A DNA stretch of 64,000 nucleotides from Brachynemurus nebulosus (Eukaryota > Arthropoda > Insecta > Neuroptera > Myrmeleontidae): contig JAPWDM010000020.1 in the NCBI GenBank assembly GCA_035578155.1, positions 7,794,055 to 7,858,054 of the forward strand, in the 5' to 3' direction. Of the stretch, positions 39,954 to 50,500 are shown piece after piece (positions within the stretch are counted from its first letter, which is position 1; every line of letters starts with the position of its first letter). The notes under the pieces were generated by a model. The model did no database searches. It saw only the letters and a list, made by a program, of their open reading frames with translations, and was not told where the DNA came from. The position numbers and the translations under genes were made by a program.

Positions 39954-40860
39954 TTAACGCCTCCTATAGGGTCGTAAGTATAACCCTTGACCCGCAATTT
40001 TTTCATCACCATCGTCGGCGACTGTATTCTCGTCATCATCAGCTTCTCCTTCCCTCGCAATAGCTTCGTTGTCGCTAGCAGATGTTTTTTCATCGCTGTC
40101 TTCGTCATCATTTGATATATACCTTAAACTTAGCTCAATAATATCACATTCTTCCAATTCCCTAATAATTGAGACAATCCGCTTTCCAATGTCACTTTCC
40201 GTTAAATTATTAAACTGGTTCCTTTTTTGTCTCATTTTCGATATAATCTGAAAAACTGGGATTTACAATATGACGCCTTTCCTTTAAATTGCGCATAGTA
40301 ATAGCCATTTCTTCTTCAATTTGAGTTTGAGTCACTAAACTTCTTAATTTATCTACTAAATGGTTCCGATCATCAAAATATTCTTCTTCATCAACATGTT
40401 TCGAATAATCATTATGAAGGCTAGCGTTTTCATCATACTTCAGACGTTTAGCTTTTCCATTTATTGAATTTGATGTTGAAGGTTGTTCCTTTTCTGCTGA
40501 ATTGTTATCTTTTTGTTCTTCGTCCTCTGCGCATGCGTTCGAAGTTCTTTGATCATTAATATGTCTAAAGCAGTTTGCAAGAGACCAGCCACTTTTGGAG
40601 TAAAACTGGTTTCTTTGTAATTATCAGGCGATGGTAAATGCTTTTGGTCGTTAAATCGATTGTCTTCGTCATTCACAGATTGTAGAATATTATGTGAGTT
40701 TTTTCAAGAATCGAATTTACTTTTGATTGCTTCTGCTGCAGCCATCATACTTTCATCAAAAGTATTCAAGTTTCTTTTAGATAAATCTGTGTCATCTTCA
40801 TGTTGATTTTGACATACTGGTGCTTTATCTTCCTTTTCTTCAATGTCATTTCTTGCTTCA
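39954..40860 (-). pseudogene. Acidic protein of copy C, unrecognised family, frameshifted
   Basis: Minus-strand pieces in successive frames read as one protein of roughly 300 residues. They are NQHEDDTDLSKRNLNTFDES (around 40780), SFTPKVAGLLQTALDI (around 40600), KRLKYDENASLHNDYSKHV (around 40430), VDKLRSLVTQTQIEEEMAI (around 40330), and the frame 40235-39954 ending in DDGDEKIAGQGLYLRPYRRR. One TGA and at least two frame changes break it. The C-terminal part is very rich in Asp and Glu and ends in a basic YRRR tail. The same C terminus occurs at 60104-60271 and a middle piece inside copy A. I do not recognise it. Confidence 0.6.
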
Positions 40861-41040
40861 AAGCTATAGTCGGTTTCACGATCATTTTATACATAATATT
40901 AAGTTTTGAAAATATAAAGTGTAGGATTTTTTCAAAAATATATTCATATTGTGAAATACGATTTTTAAACGGTATAGAAACCCTTACTTGTAACGGAGTA
41001 CTCTACATTAGTTATGGAAATAATCACTCTTTTTAGTGTG

Positions 41041-41240
41041 TCGAATCTTTTGAATCCGCTCACTGTGGTGAGTCGATTCAATGAATTGAATCACTCACTC
41101 ACTTGACACAATTCGCTCACTCGTTTTTATGAATTGAATCACTCACTCACTTTACACAACTGAGTGGTGCAACTTCAAATACGAATCAACACAATAAATA
41201 CACTCTAGTTACATGTGAAACACTCACTCAAGTGAGCGAG
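41041..41240. repeat. GAATCACTCACTCACTT repeats
   Basis: TTGAATCACTCACTCACTT.ACACAA occurs twice about 51 bases apart. A palindrome CACTCACTCAAGTGAGCGAGTG follows at about 41210. It lies between the end of copy C and the 3' end of the I-like LINE. Confidence 0.7.
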
Positions 41241-41558
41241 TGTTTGGATACAATTATTATATCTGAATAAAATTAATATAATTATGTACTTGAAATTAAT
41301 GCACGTAACCGACACAACAAATTAAAAAATTAATACAGCATTAAAATACACGGTTGAAAAGACATAACAATGAAAATTTTGATTCATGAAAATCTACAAT
41401 AATTTTATGTAGGATGATATCCACTCATTGCTGTTTTGAAAAAAAACTAATTTTTGGAGACTAATAATCTGACATCCTCGGGTGTAAAAGGCCCTCCGTG
41501 GTACATCGTTAAAAAACAATAACGGAAACGACAAAACATGTATAAATAACAAACAGTA

Positions 41559-41587
41559 CCACTAAGGGTGTAAAAGGCCCTTAGTGG
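41559..41587 (-). other. Perfect 3' UTR hairpin of the I-like element
   Basis: CCACTAAGGG and CCCTTAGTGG form a 10-bp perfect stem around a 9-base loop (CCTTTTACA on the sense strand). A second, weaker version around the same GGGCCTTTTACACCC core lies ~90 bases further towards the 3' end (about 41478-41505). Such 3' structures are often what the element's RT recognises; that role is inferred here. Confidence 0.75.
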
Positions 41588-41763
41588 CATAACGAAAAGC
41601 TAAAAGTACCCTGCCAGACCAGCTGGAACAGGGTATTGTTAATAAATTAAGACAATCACAAAAGCATTTTACACATAAAGATAAAAACTTTCCCTAAAGT
41701 AAAAATTAACTGTCGGGGGAGAAACAAGAGACGGCTTGTATAAAATTCAGAGATGTAATGCCC

Positions 41764-44700
41764 CTAAAGCCTCTGAAGAAGATGCGAATTTTGGAGAAAT
41801 TCAAGCATCTTTCTTTCAGAGACTGCATCATAAGCAAGTGCTTCGGCTACATTATTGGGGAGCTGCAACCTCTGGCGCAATGGCTCAAAGGTTACACATT
41901 CCTCAACTATATGCCTCACGGTCAGCGCCGTCCCGCAGGCGGCGCACCTTGGCTGATCCTCACCGGCAAGAAGATGACGATGTGTTAAGGCCGTGTGGCC
42001 CAAGCGTAAACGCGTCAGGGCCACACTCTCTCGCCGGCTTAGATTTACAGGTGCCGGAGTTCTTCGGACCTCAGGTTTCACCTGTCTGAGCTTAGCCGTG
42101 AGGTTGTTCCACTCTCGTTGCCATTTCTGATCAATCGCGGATCTAATGCACACTCTCAGATCCTCTGGGCGTATGGCAATGTTCTGTGGCTCACCGACTT
42201 CGGCTGCGTGACGTGCTGCCTGGTCGGCGAGTTCAGTGTCCGGTATCCCCACATGTCCGGGTATCCAGAAGAAGGTGATAGACTTCTGGCGGAGCATGTA
42301 GAGATACGTTAGGATGTTCTGCACCAGTGGATCGATGGTATGAGAGCGGCAGATCGCTTGCAACGCGCTCAACGAGTCAGAACAAATGAGGAATGCGCTG
42401 TCTTCGGATGTTTGACAGAATCGCAGGGCTTGCAAAATCGCAAATAATTCCGCAGTATACACAGTGGCCTAGGGAGGAAGTGCCAAGCGTGAGGGTCGTC
42501 ACAAATGACGATGGCACTTCCCACACCCGTAGCTGTTTTTGAGCCATCTGTGTATATGCAGAGAGAGTCAAGTTCGCTAATGATCTTATAAAAGCGGGAT
42601 CGATATTCGAATGAACTGGTCTCCTCCTTGTTGAGACCAGTCAGGTCGAAACGACACCTTACTTAAGGGATCAGCCAAGGAGGTACTTTCATAGGACGTT
42701 TGGGAAGTACCTTGGCGAATTGTAAGTGCAGATTCTCTAATAACTCCTGCGTTCGAACGGCCACTGGTCGACTAATGGTGGGACGTCGACCATAGAGCCC
42801 CTGTAAACGGTATCGGAATAGAGTCGGGTGGTTTATATGTGAAGGTGTTGCATATACCCCCGCTGCATAATTGAGCAAGAGACGCTCACGTCTCAGTCGC
42901 AGCGGAGGAAGAACCGACTCTACGCAGAGGTTCATAGAAGGGCTCGTTCGAAATGCTCCCGTAGCCAGTCGTATGCCTGCATGGTGAACAGGATCTAGGA
43001 GTAGAAGCGCAGACGCCCGGGCGGAGGAGTAAGCAATGCTGCCGTAATCAATCCTAGTCAGAACCAGCGATTGATACAGGCGAAGCAACGACTCCCGGCC
43101 CGCACCCCACGATGCACCTGCCAAGCACTTAAGCATGTTTATTGTCCTGCGACAACTCGCAGCTAAGGCTTGGAGGTGTGGGCGCCACGTAAGTTGTTTA
43201 TCAAATATGAGTCCTAGAAACCTGACGCTATCAACGCACTGGAGATTGGATCAATGTGAGAACGGGATCCGGATGTGCGTTCCGCTTTCTGCAGAAGTGA
43301 ACCACCGATGTCTTTTGGGGTGAAAATCGAAAACCAAGAGCTTCTGCAGAAGTCACCACTTCGTTGATGCCTTGTTGCAGCCGTTGTTGAATATCCTCGA
43401 TGGAATCGGCTGCATAGAAGATTGTGAGGTCATCAACGTACAAGCAACGACGAATTGGGGCTGAAGCTGCAATATGACTGACTGCGATGGAAAACAAGGT
43501 GACACTAATGGTGGAGCCTTGAGGAACACCATTCTCCTGGGAGTGGGCCTCAGACTCAGTATCACCTACCCGGACACGAAACGTGCGGTCAGTCAGAAAA
43601 CTTTTTACGAACTGAGGGAGGTTACCTTTTAAACCCCAGTCGTGCAGCTTCTTGAGAATGCCATACCTCCAGGTCATATCATAAGCTCTCTCCAAATCGA
43701 AAAACACAGCCACAAGGTGTTTTCGTTGGAGAAAGGCGTCTTGAATGGCATTCTCGAGGCGAACAAGATGGTCCGTGGTCGAATGGTATCGGCGGAACCC
43801 ACATTGATGTTTAGGTATGAGGTTGTGGGATTTCAGCCACCAGACGAGACGGTTGTTCACCATTTTTTCCAATACCTTGCTGAAACAGCAAGTCAAGGAT
43901 ATTGGACGGTAGCTCGTTAGTTGCGATGAATCTTTACCCTCTTTTAGCAACGGAATGATGGTAGCTTCCCGCCACTGCGGAGGGTAAACGCCTTGCCTAA
44001 AAATTTCGTTGTAAAGATCCAGTAACCTACACTTACCAGGATAAGGCAGGTTCCGGATCATGGCGTAGGGGATCTCATCAGGTCCAGGGGAGGTGTCCCC
44101 AGATCCCCGAAGCGCCTCCAGTAATTCTTGCATAGAAAACGGTTGGTTATACTGGAGGAATTCATCTGAGAAAAAATCAAGATCATTTTGTTCATGTTCG
44201 ATCTTGATCCGCAGGAAGTCCGGGTCATAATTCTGGGAGCCACTGACGCGCTCAAAGTGCTTAGCTAAGCAATTAGCTATTTCCGCGCGTTCAGTGATCT
44301 TCCGACTGTCGACGACGAGAATGGAGGGCATAGGTGAACGGGAATATTTCCCAGTAATGGCCCTCACTCTTCTCCATACCTCTGAGGTGGTCGTGGAGGT
44401 ATTTATGGCCGAAACATATTGCTCCCATGATAGCCTCTTCTGTTCTTTAATTGTGCGTTTACAGCGTGCTTGCGTACCCTTGTAGGCTATCACATTTTCC
44501 TGCGTGGGGCGACGTCTGAGTTCGTTGTACGCCCGCTTTTTCTCTGCAACTGCTACACTCACGACTTCATTCGACCATGGTACTTGACGTTTGGGTGGAA
44601 TGCTGGACGACTTTGGTATACTCTTATGTGCTGCTTCAATGACACTGGAGGACATTAGCTCCACATCATCTTCTACGTCTCCAGTCAGCTCGGGTGTACG

Positions 44701-45425
44701 GAATGAATCAACGTACATGTCCCAGTTAGCCTGACGGAGACGCCATCTCGGCGAAGACGAATGTGGAGTCATCGGCGTGGTACTATTCAATATAATGGGG
44801 ATATGGTCACTACCGTATGAATCAGACGCCAGCGTCCATTCATAACGGTGTGCCATGACCGGTGAGCCGAGTGATAAGTCGATAGCCGACAACTCACCGG
44901 TTCTTGCGTTAATGAAAGTACCTTGACCGGTATTCAACAAGACTGCTTCGGACTCATCTAGAAACCGTTCTATGAGTCTTCCACGGGCGTCTCTTGTGCT
45001 GCAGCCCCACATGGGGCTGTGAGCATTAAAATCTCCTAGTAACAAAAATGGACGTGGTAACTGTAATGTAAGCTCGGTCAAATCTTCGACGTTCCAGTCG
45101 AAGTCTGGTAGATAGACCGAGCATACTGTGAACTGGGGCGGTTTCATAAAACGAATTGCGATGGCTTGTAGGGGAGTGTTTAATGGGTGGTCCCGGAAAG
45201 GGACGCCATCTTTGATAATGATGGCAACACCCCCCCCCCCCTCGCCCTGATGTCTGGCTGTACGTCGTGCCGGCGGATTTGATGGTATTTGATAGTAAAT
45301 TGTTCCGCCGGCCGTAAATGTGTTTCTTGGAGGCACACGCACATAGGCGTGTGCTCAGCCAGAAGCATCTGCAATTCACAGTAATGGTGCTTTACACCAT
45401 TACAGTTCCACTGTACGATAGCCAT
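41764..45425 (-). pseudogene. ORF2 of I-like LINE: endonuclease, RT, RNase H
   Basis: The protein starts MAIVQWNCNGVK at 45425, with the endonuclease motifs QETHL, LLGDFNAH and SDHIPI. The RT follows, with motif A (FFDLERAYD), GVPQGSTIS and the catalytic YVDD (residues 635-638 of the long frame 45342-43231). Then come a thumb segment with VRFLGLIFD and an RNase H with TDGS, AEL, CSDS and DTELAD, so all its acidic positions are present. Breaks: a frameshift in a 12-C tract (45230-45241), a frameshift near 43240, a TAA at 42663-42665 with the frame open on both sides, and a frameshift near 42470 between TDGS and AEL. The last frame ends at 41764. ORF2 would perform target-primed reverse transcription, but this copy cannot do so as written. 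Confidence 0.9.
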
Positions 45426-45462
45426 TTCTGTTACTACTAGGGTTGCTCCCTAGGAAGTGTGG

Positions 45463-47229
45463 CTACTTCCTAGGTTTCCCCTTAGGCCAACCTTTTTTCC
45501 TTTTTGTAACTCGCACCTCGGCGTCGGAGTTGTCCGACTCCGTAGCCGAGGTGTTGGTGTACGCGTCGGACGTCGGGCGTTTAATACCCGAACGTGCCGA
45601 CGTTGTGGCACTTTCCGAGTCGCTCATGGGTGTTATCATGGAGCGACTCGGGAGGGGGGCGACCGGGCGTGTTGGCGTGCCCGGTCGAGACGACTCCGTC
45701 GATGTTGCTTGCGGAGTCGCCGTGGGTGTCGGAGGCGGAAGGAATTCCGCCTCCGATTTGGAGGTGACAGGTCCCTTTTTGGGGGACCTTGGTTTGGTCA
45801 CCTCTTTTTCCCCCTCACTACTTCGTCTTCGCCCAGGCGTGGTCCTCTTTGGTGAGGACTTCTTCCTGGGGGAAGTTACCACATTCTTGACTATTGGTCC
45901 CTAAGGGGTTGGTGTTATAACCCTCTTCGTCTCAGGGACCTTGGCTGACGCGACAGCGGTTGTACTTGGTGTAGAGCTAGCTACACCTAACGAACGCAAT
46001 AGGCTCTGCTGCATACTTTCTATAGTAGCTTGCATTCGTTTCATCCTTTCTTGGAGTTCATTCACTTCTTTATTTCTCTCAACCGCTGCAGGGGCGGGGG
46101 CTGCAACAGTGCGTGCGTAACCATCCAAGGCTGAACGACGGGGCATACTGCCCAGAAGTTTCCGGCGGGCCTCTGGATAAGATAACTTTTCCAGGGCTCT
46201 CAGCTCTTGGATGGCTGACTATTGTTTGTAGATGGGGCAATTTCTAGATTTTGCAGAATGATTGCCACCACAGTTGATACATTTGATCGGTTCGCCGCAC
46301 GGTCGTCCCTCGTGCATCGGCTTACCGCACACGCATATTTGTTGCTCGACGTTACATTTCTGGGATACGTGTCCGTACCTTTGGCAATTGTAGCACCTCA
46401 TAGGTGCCGGAATGTACGGACGTACGTCGATTTTGTTGAAGAGACCCACGACCACCTCCTTTGGGAGGGTGGTCTTATTAAATGTTAAGAGTATGAGGGG
46501 CGAATTAGGATATTTACCCCTATTATATCTGAGTCTCCTCGCCTCAATAACCCCCTGTGAAGACATCTCCGACACTATCTCATCAGGAGTGCAGTATGCC
46601 AATGATGGATGCATGATGACACCTCTGGAATAATTTAATACTCCGTGTGGTGCCACCTCTACAGCATACTGCCCTAGATTCTTCAGTTGTTGGATCTTTT
46701 CTGATTGTGCCGGTGAGTATGCCTCCACGAGCAACCCTTTGCCCGATAGTTTGGCATCCTTTACCTGCCCAATATTTTCTCGTAACAACTTTGCTAACAA
46801 GAAGGCACTTATCTTGCTAAAGTCCGCTTCTGTAGGCTTGAGAACTAAAAACTTCAAATAACTGATACCTTCCGATCTTGGGGTGTCTAAAGGAAATAGA
46901 CGCCCACGATTTTTGCCTTTTGATTTTTTAGAAGGAGGACGGTTACCCCCTGTTGCGATAGCAGTAACGCCGCCGGCATGCGGTGGCGTGACTGAAGTCG
47001 ATGGAGTAGCTGGGGTACTGGAAGTAGCCCCGCTCTCATTGCTCGCACCAGTTGACGGCGGTGGAGCTTGGTTCGCGTCCGTGTTTAAGGGCCCGGACTC
47101 GCCGCTAAGCCACACACGAGCTAGTGTGGGTCCCGAAGATGACTTGAAGTTGGGACAACAAAGAAGAACGGAAACAAAACAAAACCAAAAACAAAAAAGA
47201 AACAAAAGATAAAAGAAAACCTGAAACAA
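45463..47229 (-). pseudogene. ORF1 (gag-like) of I-like LINE, two in-frame ambers
   Basis: A single frame runs from about 47229 to the TAA at 45463. It is interrupted only by TAG at 46219-46221 and TAG at 45901-45903. It encodes a Pro/Thr/Ser-rich start, an RRM-like middle and three zinc knuckles: CYNCQRYGHVSQKC, CVCGKPMHEGRPC and CINCGGNHSAKSRNC. A coiled-coil-like segment (NELQERMKRMQATIESMQQS) and a basic/Ser-rich tail ending KGWPKGKPRK follow. Such proteins bind the element RNA. The first ~28 residues are a Phe/Leu run translated from a T-rich leader and are probably not part of the protein. ORF2 begins 38 bases after ORF1 ends. Confidence 0.85.
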
Positions 47230-47522
47230 AAAGAAATAAAAATAACGAAAACAAAAAATAATAAAAACGAAACGAAATAATAAAATAGGATAATAAATGA
47301 ACGATCGAGGATTTCTCCTCTAGATCCGGCATCTTTTGTGAAAACGGTGGTACCTCGAGAAGGAACGGTGCCGATCTTGGATAGTCAGAGGCTAATGGAA
47401 TCCGAAGATTACTGTATTGCGCATAAACTACCCCTGGAAACCTTAGCCTCCTTGACACCAATGGGAGATAAATATCCCTCACGGGTGCCAAGGGCAGCTG
47501 CTATAGGTTTCCTCACCACCAT

Positions 47523-47544
47523 TATTATTATTATTATTATTATT
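47523..47544 (-). repeat. (TAA)n at the 3' edge of the R4/Dong-like element
   Basis: On the minus strand, the element's 3' end (..GGCGTAAAA) runs directly into AATAATAAT. With the (AAT)n at 52027-52084 at its other end and in the same sense, this marks insertion into a TAA microsatellite, the target known for Dong. Confidence 0.9.
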
Positions 47545-50500
47545 TTTACGCCAACCTGGCGCTCACTACTCAGTAGGACAGTACTGGGTAACATTCACCT
47601 ATACCGGCATTATGCAAGGTATTAGGCTCTGTGGAAGGGTAATGTGCCAAACCAATCCGTAAAAGTACCGTAGTACATTCACGGACGGGTTTGTCACATC
47701 ACTCCTTATATTGTTGTTGTTGTTGCTTGAAACGAGGTGTTATGCGTCTATTTTGGTGTACACTGGTTCGTACGACGAGACTTTTGTGGGAGCGTAGATG
47801 TTGGCTCAATGACAGACGGCTGTGAATGCCTAGTTCGTTTTCGTGTCCTCAGAGAATAGGTTAGGATTAGGGACAGAGGGAAGGGAAAGGACTGTTTGTG
47901 TTTGTGTGTGTGTTCGTGTATGTGTGTGGATGTGTCGTTCTATTTTTCGTTTCTTGGTGTAAATGTGTTCTGGTTCACCAAATTGCTCATTAAGATCGGG
48001 TGTTCCTGGAATTGCGCGTTTAGATGGTACAGAGGTTGACGGACCTTGTGTGTTATTGAGTTGGGGAGGATTGTGCACCAGAGCGGTAACAGTGACAGTG
48101 CGGCAGTTGGTCGATCCTCCCTCTCCATCAGACGAATCTGGATCTGTATGTGTGTTAGGTGTTTGTGTTTCAGTGGAAGCGTATTGTGTGTTTATGTATG
48201 TGTGTTGTGTGTCTGTAAGATGAGTGTCAGTGTGTTGTTCACTCACTGTAGATGGCTCAGATGGAGTACAAGCAGATCTTGTGCTTTCACATATCGCAGT
48301 TGGATTCGTATTACTGAGGAACTTCCGTACTATACGACACGTGTTTATGATCACTGCCTTTTGCATAGTGACATATGTGTATTTTGGGAGACCCAAGAGG
48401 CTCAAACTATTATGTGGAATGACCCCGGTGGCACTGAGCACTGTTGGAACGATGTGGACATGTTCCATTCGCCATTGTTGTTTTATTTCAGCTGCAAGGT
48501 CAGTGTATTTATCCAATTTAACTGCGTGTGTTTTTTGTAAGTTGTGTGTATTTGGAACCGCAATATCGATCAGATAGGTTGTCTTAGTGTTTTTCATTAC
48601 GAAGGTGATATCTGGTCGATTATGATTTATGGTCTTATCTGTAATAATCGACCGATCCCAGTAAAGTCTACAGGAGTCATTCTCCGCTACTACTTTTGGT
48701 GTGAGCTTGTAGTAAGGTGTTTTATCGGTTATTTGGTGGTGCTTAACAGCTAGTTTCTGGTATATGATTTTGCCAACCTGGTCGTGACGGTGTTTGTATT
48801 CGGACTGAGCGAGCTGAGTACAGGCAGCTGTGATGTGTTGGATCGTTTCAGGTTTGGAATGACATCTCCGGCATGAGTCAGATGTTATTGACGAGTCACG
48901 AAGTATGTATTTTGAGTAATTCTTTGTATGAATTACTTGATCTTGTATAGCTAGCATGAATCCTTCAGTCTCCGGGAAAAGACTTCCTTGACTCAACCAG
49001 GCGTGCGACGCTGCTTTGTCGACGTTACTCTGATTAAGTTCAAGTGGATGTCTCCCATGTAAAGGCTTCCGAATCCATTGCTGAATTTTGTCCTCCTTCG
49101 TGACCAAACGGCAAAAACTATCTGGCATTTCTGTGTGTGAGAGGTTTAATGGTGTGTATGCCTTGTCGGCTTGGATTATTGCATTGTGTAAGTGTGATGT
49201 GTGTGTTTTGGTGTAAAAGTATTCTCGCAAGTTATGAACCTGTTTATTATGCGTGTTCCTTATGTCTATAAGACCTCGACCCCCTTCGGCTCTTGGCAGC
49301 GTCAATCGTTCTATCGCTGCTTTGGGATGATGAATTCTGTATTTGGTCATAAGGACGCGGGTCTTGATCTCGATGTTTGTCAAGTCCGTAGGCGTCCATT
49401 TGATTACCCCAAATGAGTATGTTAGTACCGGAACTGCGTAGGTGTTAATTGCTTTGATGGTTTTTTTTCCATCAAGGTGGGTGTTCAGTAATCTCCGTAC
49501 ACGCGTTAGGTATTGCTGCATCAGGTGTTGTTTTACAGCGCTGTGATCTATACGTTCGTCCTGATTGAATCCGAGATACCGGTACGACTCTCCCTCGTCC
49601 ATGGGCTGCATAACAGACTCTGGTTCGAGTTCGAATACGACCGCATATCGTTTTCCTCCAGAACGACATTGTGTTCGACATTTATCGATTCCGAACTCCA
49701 TACAGAGGTCTCGCGAAACCTCGTTTGAAAGTCCCAGCAGCTGCTGTAATTGATGTTTAGTAGCTGCATAGATCTTAATATCATCCATGTACATTAGATG
49801 TGAAATGGTATGGCGCGAATTCGTTTGCGTACCTACATTGTAACCGTATTTGGTTTCATTTAATAGGCGGGAAAGTGGATTCATTGCGAGACAAAACCAT
49901 AATGGACTCAATGAGTCGCCTTGGAATATGCCGCGTCTTACTTGAATAAGGTCGCTTGTTGTTTTTTCATTACCAATACTTAAATGTAAGGTCGTTCGCC
50001 AGTCGGACATGATCGTTCCAAGGAAGTTCACGATACTTGGGTGTATTTTGTACAACTCCAATACTCTCCGTAACCAGGAGTGCGGGACCGAATCAAATGC
50101 CTTTTTATAATCAATAAACGCTGTGTACAGGTTACGTTTTCTCCCTTTCGCTTGTTCCAGTACTCCGGAGTCAATCAGAAGCTGCTCTTTGCAGCCTTGT
50201 GACCTCTTTCGACATCCCTTTTGTTCTTCTGTCAGTATGGTGTTAATCTGACAATGCTCATTGATCTTTTCTGCCAGACAGGACGTCAATATCTTATACA
50301 CTGTAGGCAAGCAGGTGATAGGCCTATAATTCGCAGGATTTTTTGTATCACTGTTTTTAGGTTTCATGTATGTGATACCCTGCGTTAGGAACTTCGGTGT
50401 CAGGTTTGGTGTTCTTATAAATAGTGTAAAGTGTTCAGCGAGATACTTGTGTGTTGATGTAAAGTGTTTGAGCCAGTAGTTTTGTATGTTGTCGATGCCA

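Larger units (their letters stand above)
38045..41003 (-). mobile_element. TIR element, copy C, carrying the acidic-protein gene
   Basis: Inverted ends of about 110 bp (38045-38150 and 40895-41003) share GTACTCCGTTACAAGTAAGG, TTTCTATACCG and TATGAATATATTTTT blocks. Read on the minus strand, the interior holds the acidic-protein remnant and then about 1.9 kb of non-coding sequence. This non-coding part matches the region downstream of the same ORF in copy D, whose right end (about 62560-62640) is the same terminal repeat. A ~200-bp foldback (39389-39587) is inserted in copy C only. The superfamily is unassigned. Confidence 0.75.
41464..47520 (-). mobile_element. I-superfamily non-LTR retrotransposon, nearly full length, mutated
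   Basis: The gene order on the minus strand is ORF1 (gag with zinc knuckles, 47229-45463), a short gap, ORF2 (endonuclease, RT, RNase H; 45425-41764), then a 3' region of about 300 bp. An RNase H domain at the end of ORF2 together with a CCHC gag places it in the I/LOA-type part of the I superfamily. The block is visibly less AT-rich than its surroundings, and its reading frames are long, so the insertion is fairly young. Damage amounts to two ambers in ORF1 and three frameshifts plus one stop in ORF2. The exact 5' end was not defined; it nearly touches the (TAA)n of the neighbouring R4/Dong-like element. Confidence 0.85.

Noticed and set aside
45457..45904. Plus-strand frames rich in Arg, Gly and Val opposite ORF1
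   Set aside because: Antisense shadows of the Pro/Ser-rich gag tail.
47145..47229. Hydrophobic Phe/Leu run at the start of the gag ORF, resembling a signal peptide or membrane helix
   Set aside because: It comes from a T-rich leader sequence and is out of place in an RNA-binding gag protein.
47963..48577. Plus-strand frames opposite the R4/Dong-like ORF
   Set aside because: They are antisense shadows of the CA-rich tail and endonuclease coding sequence.
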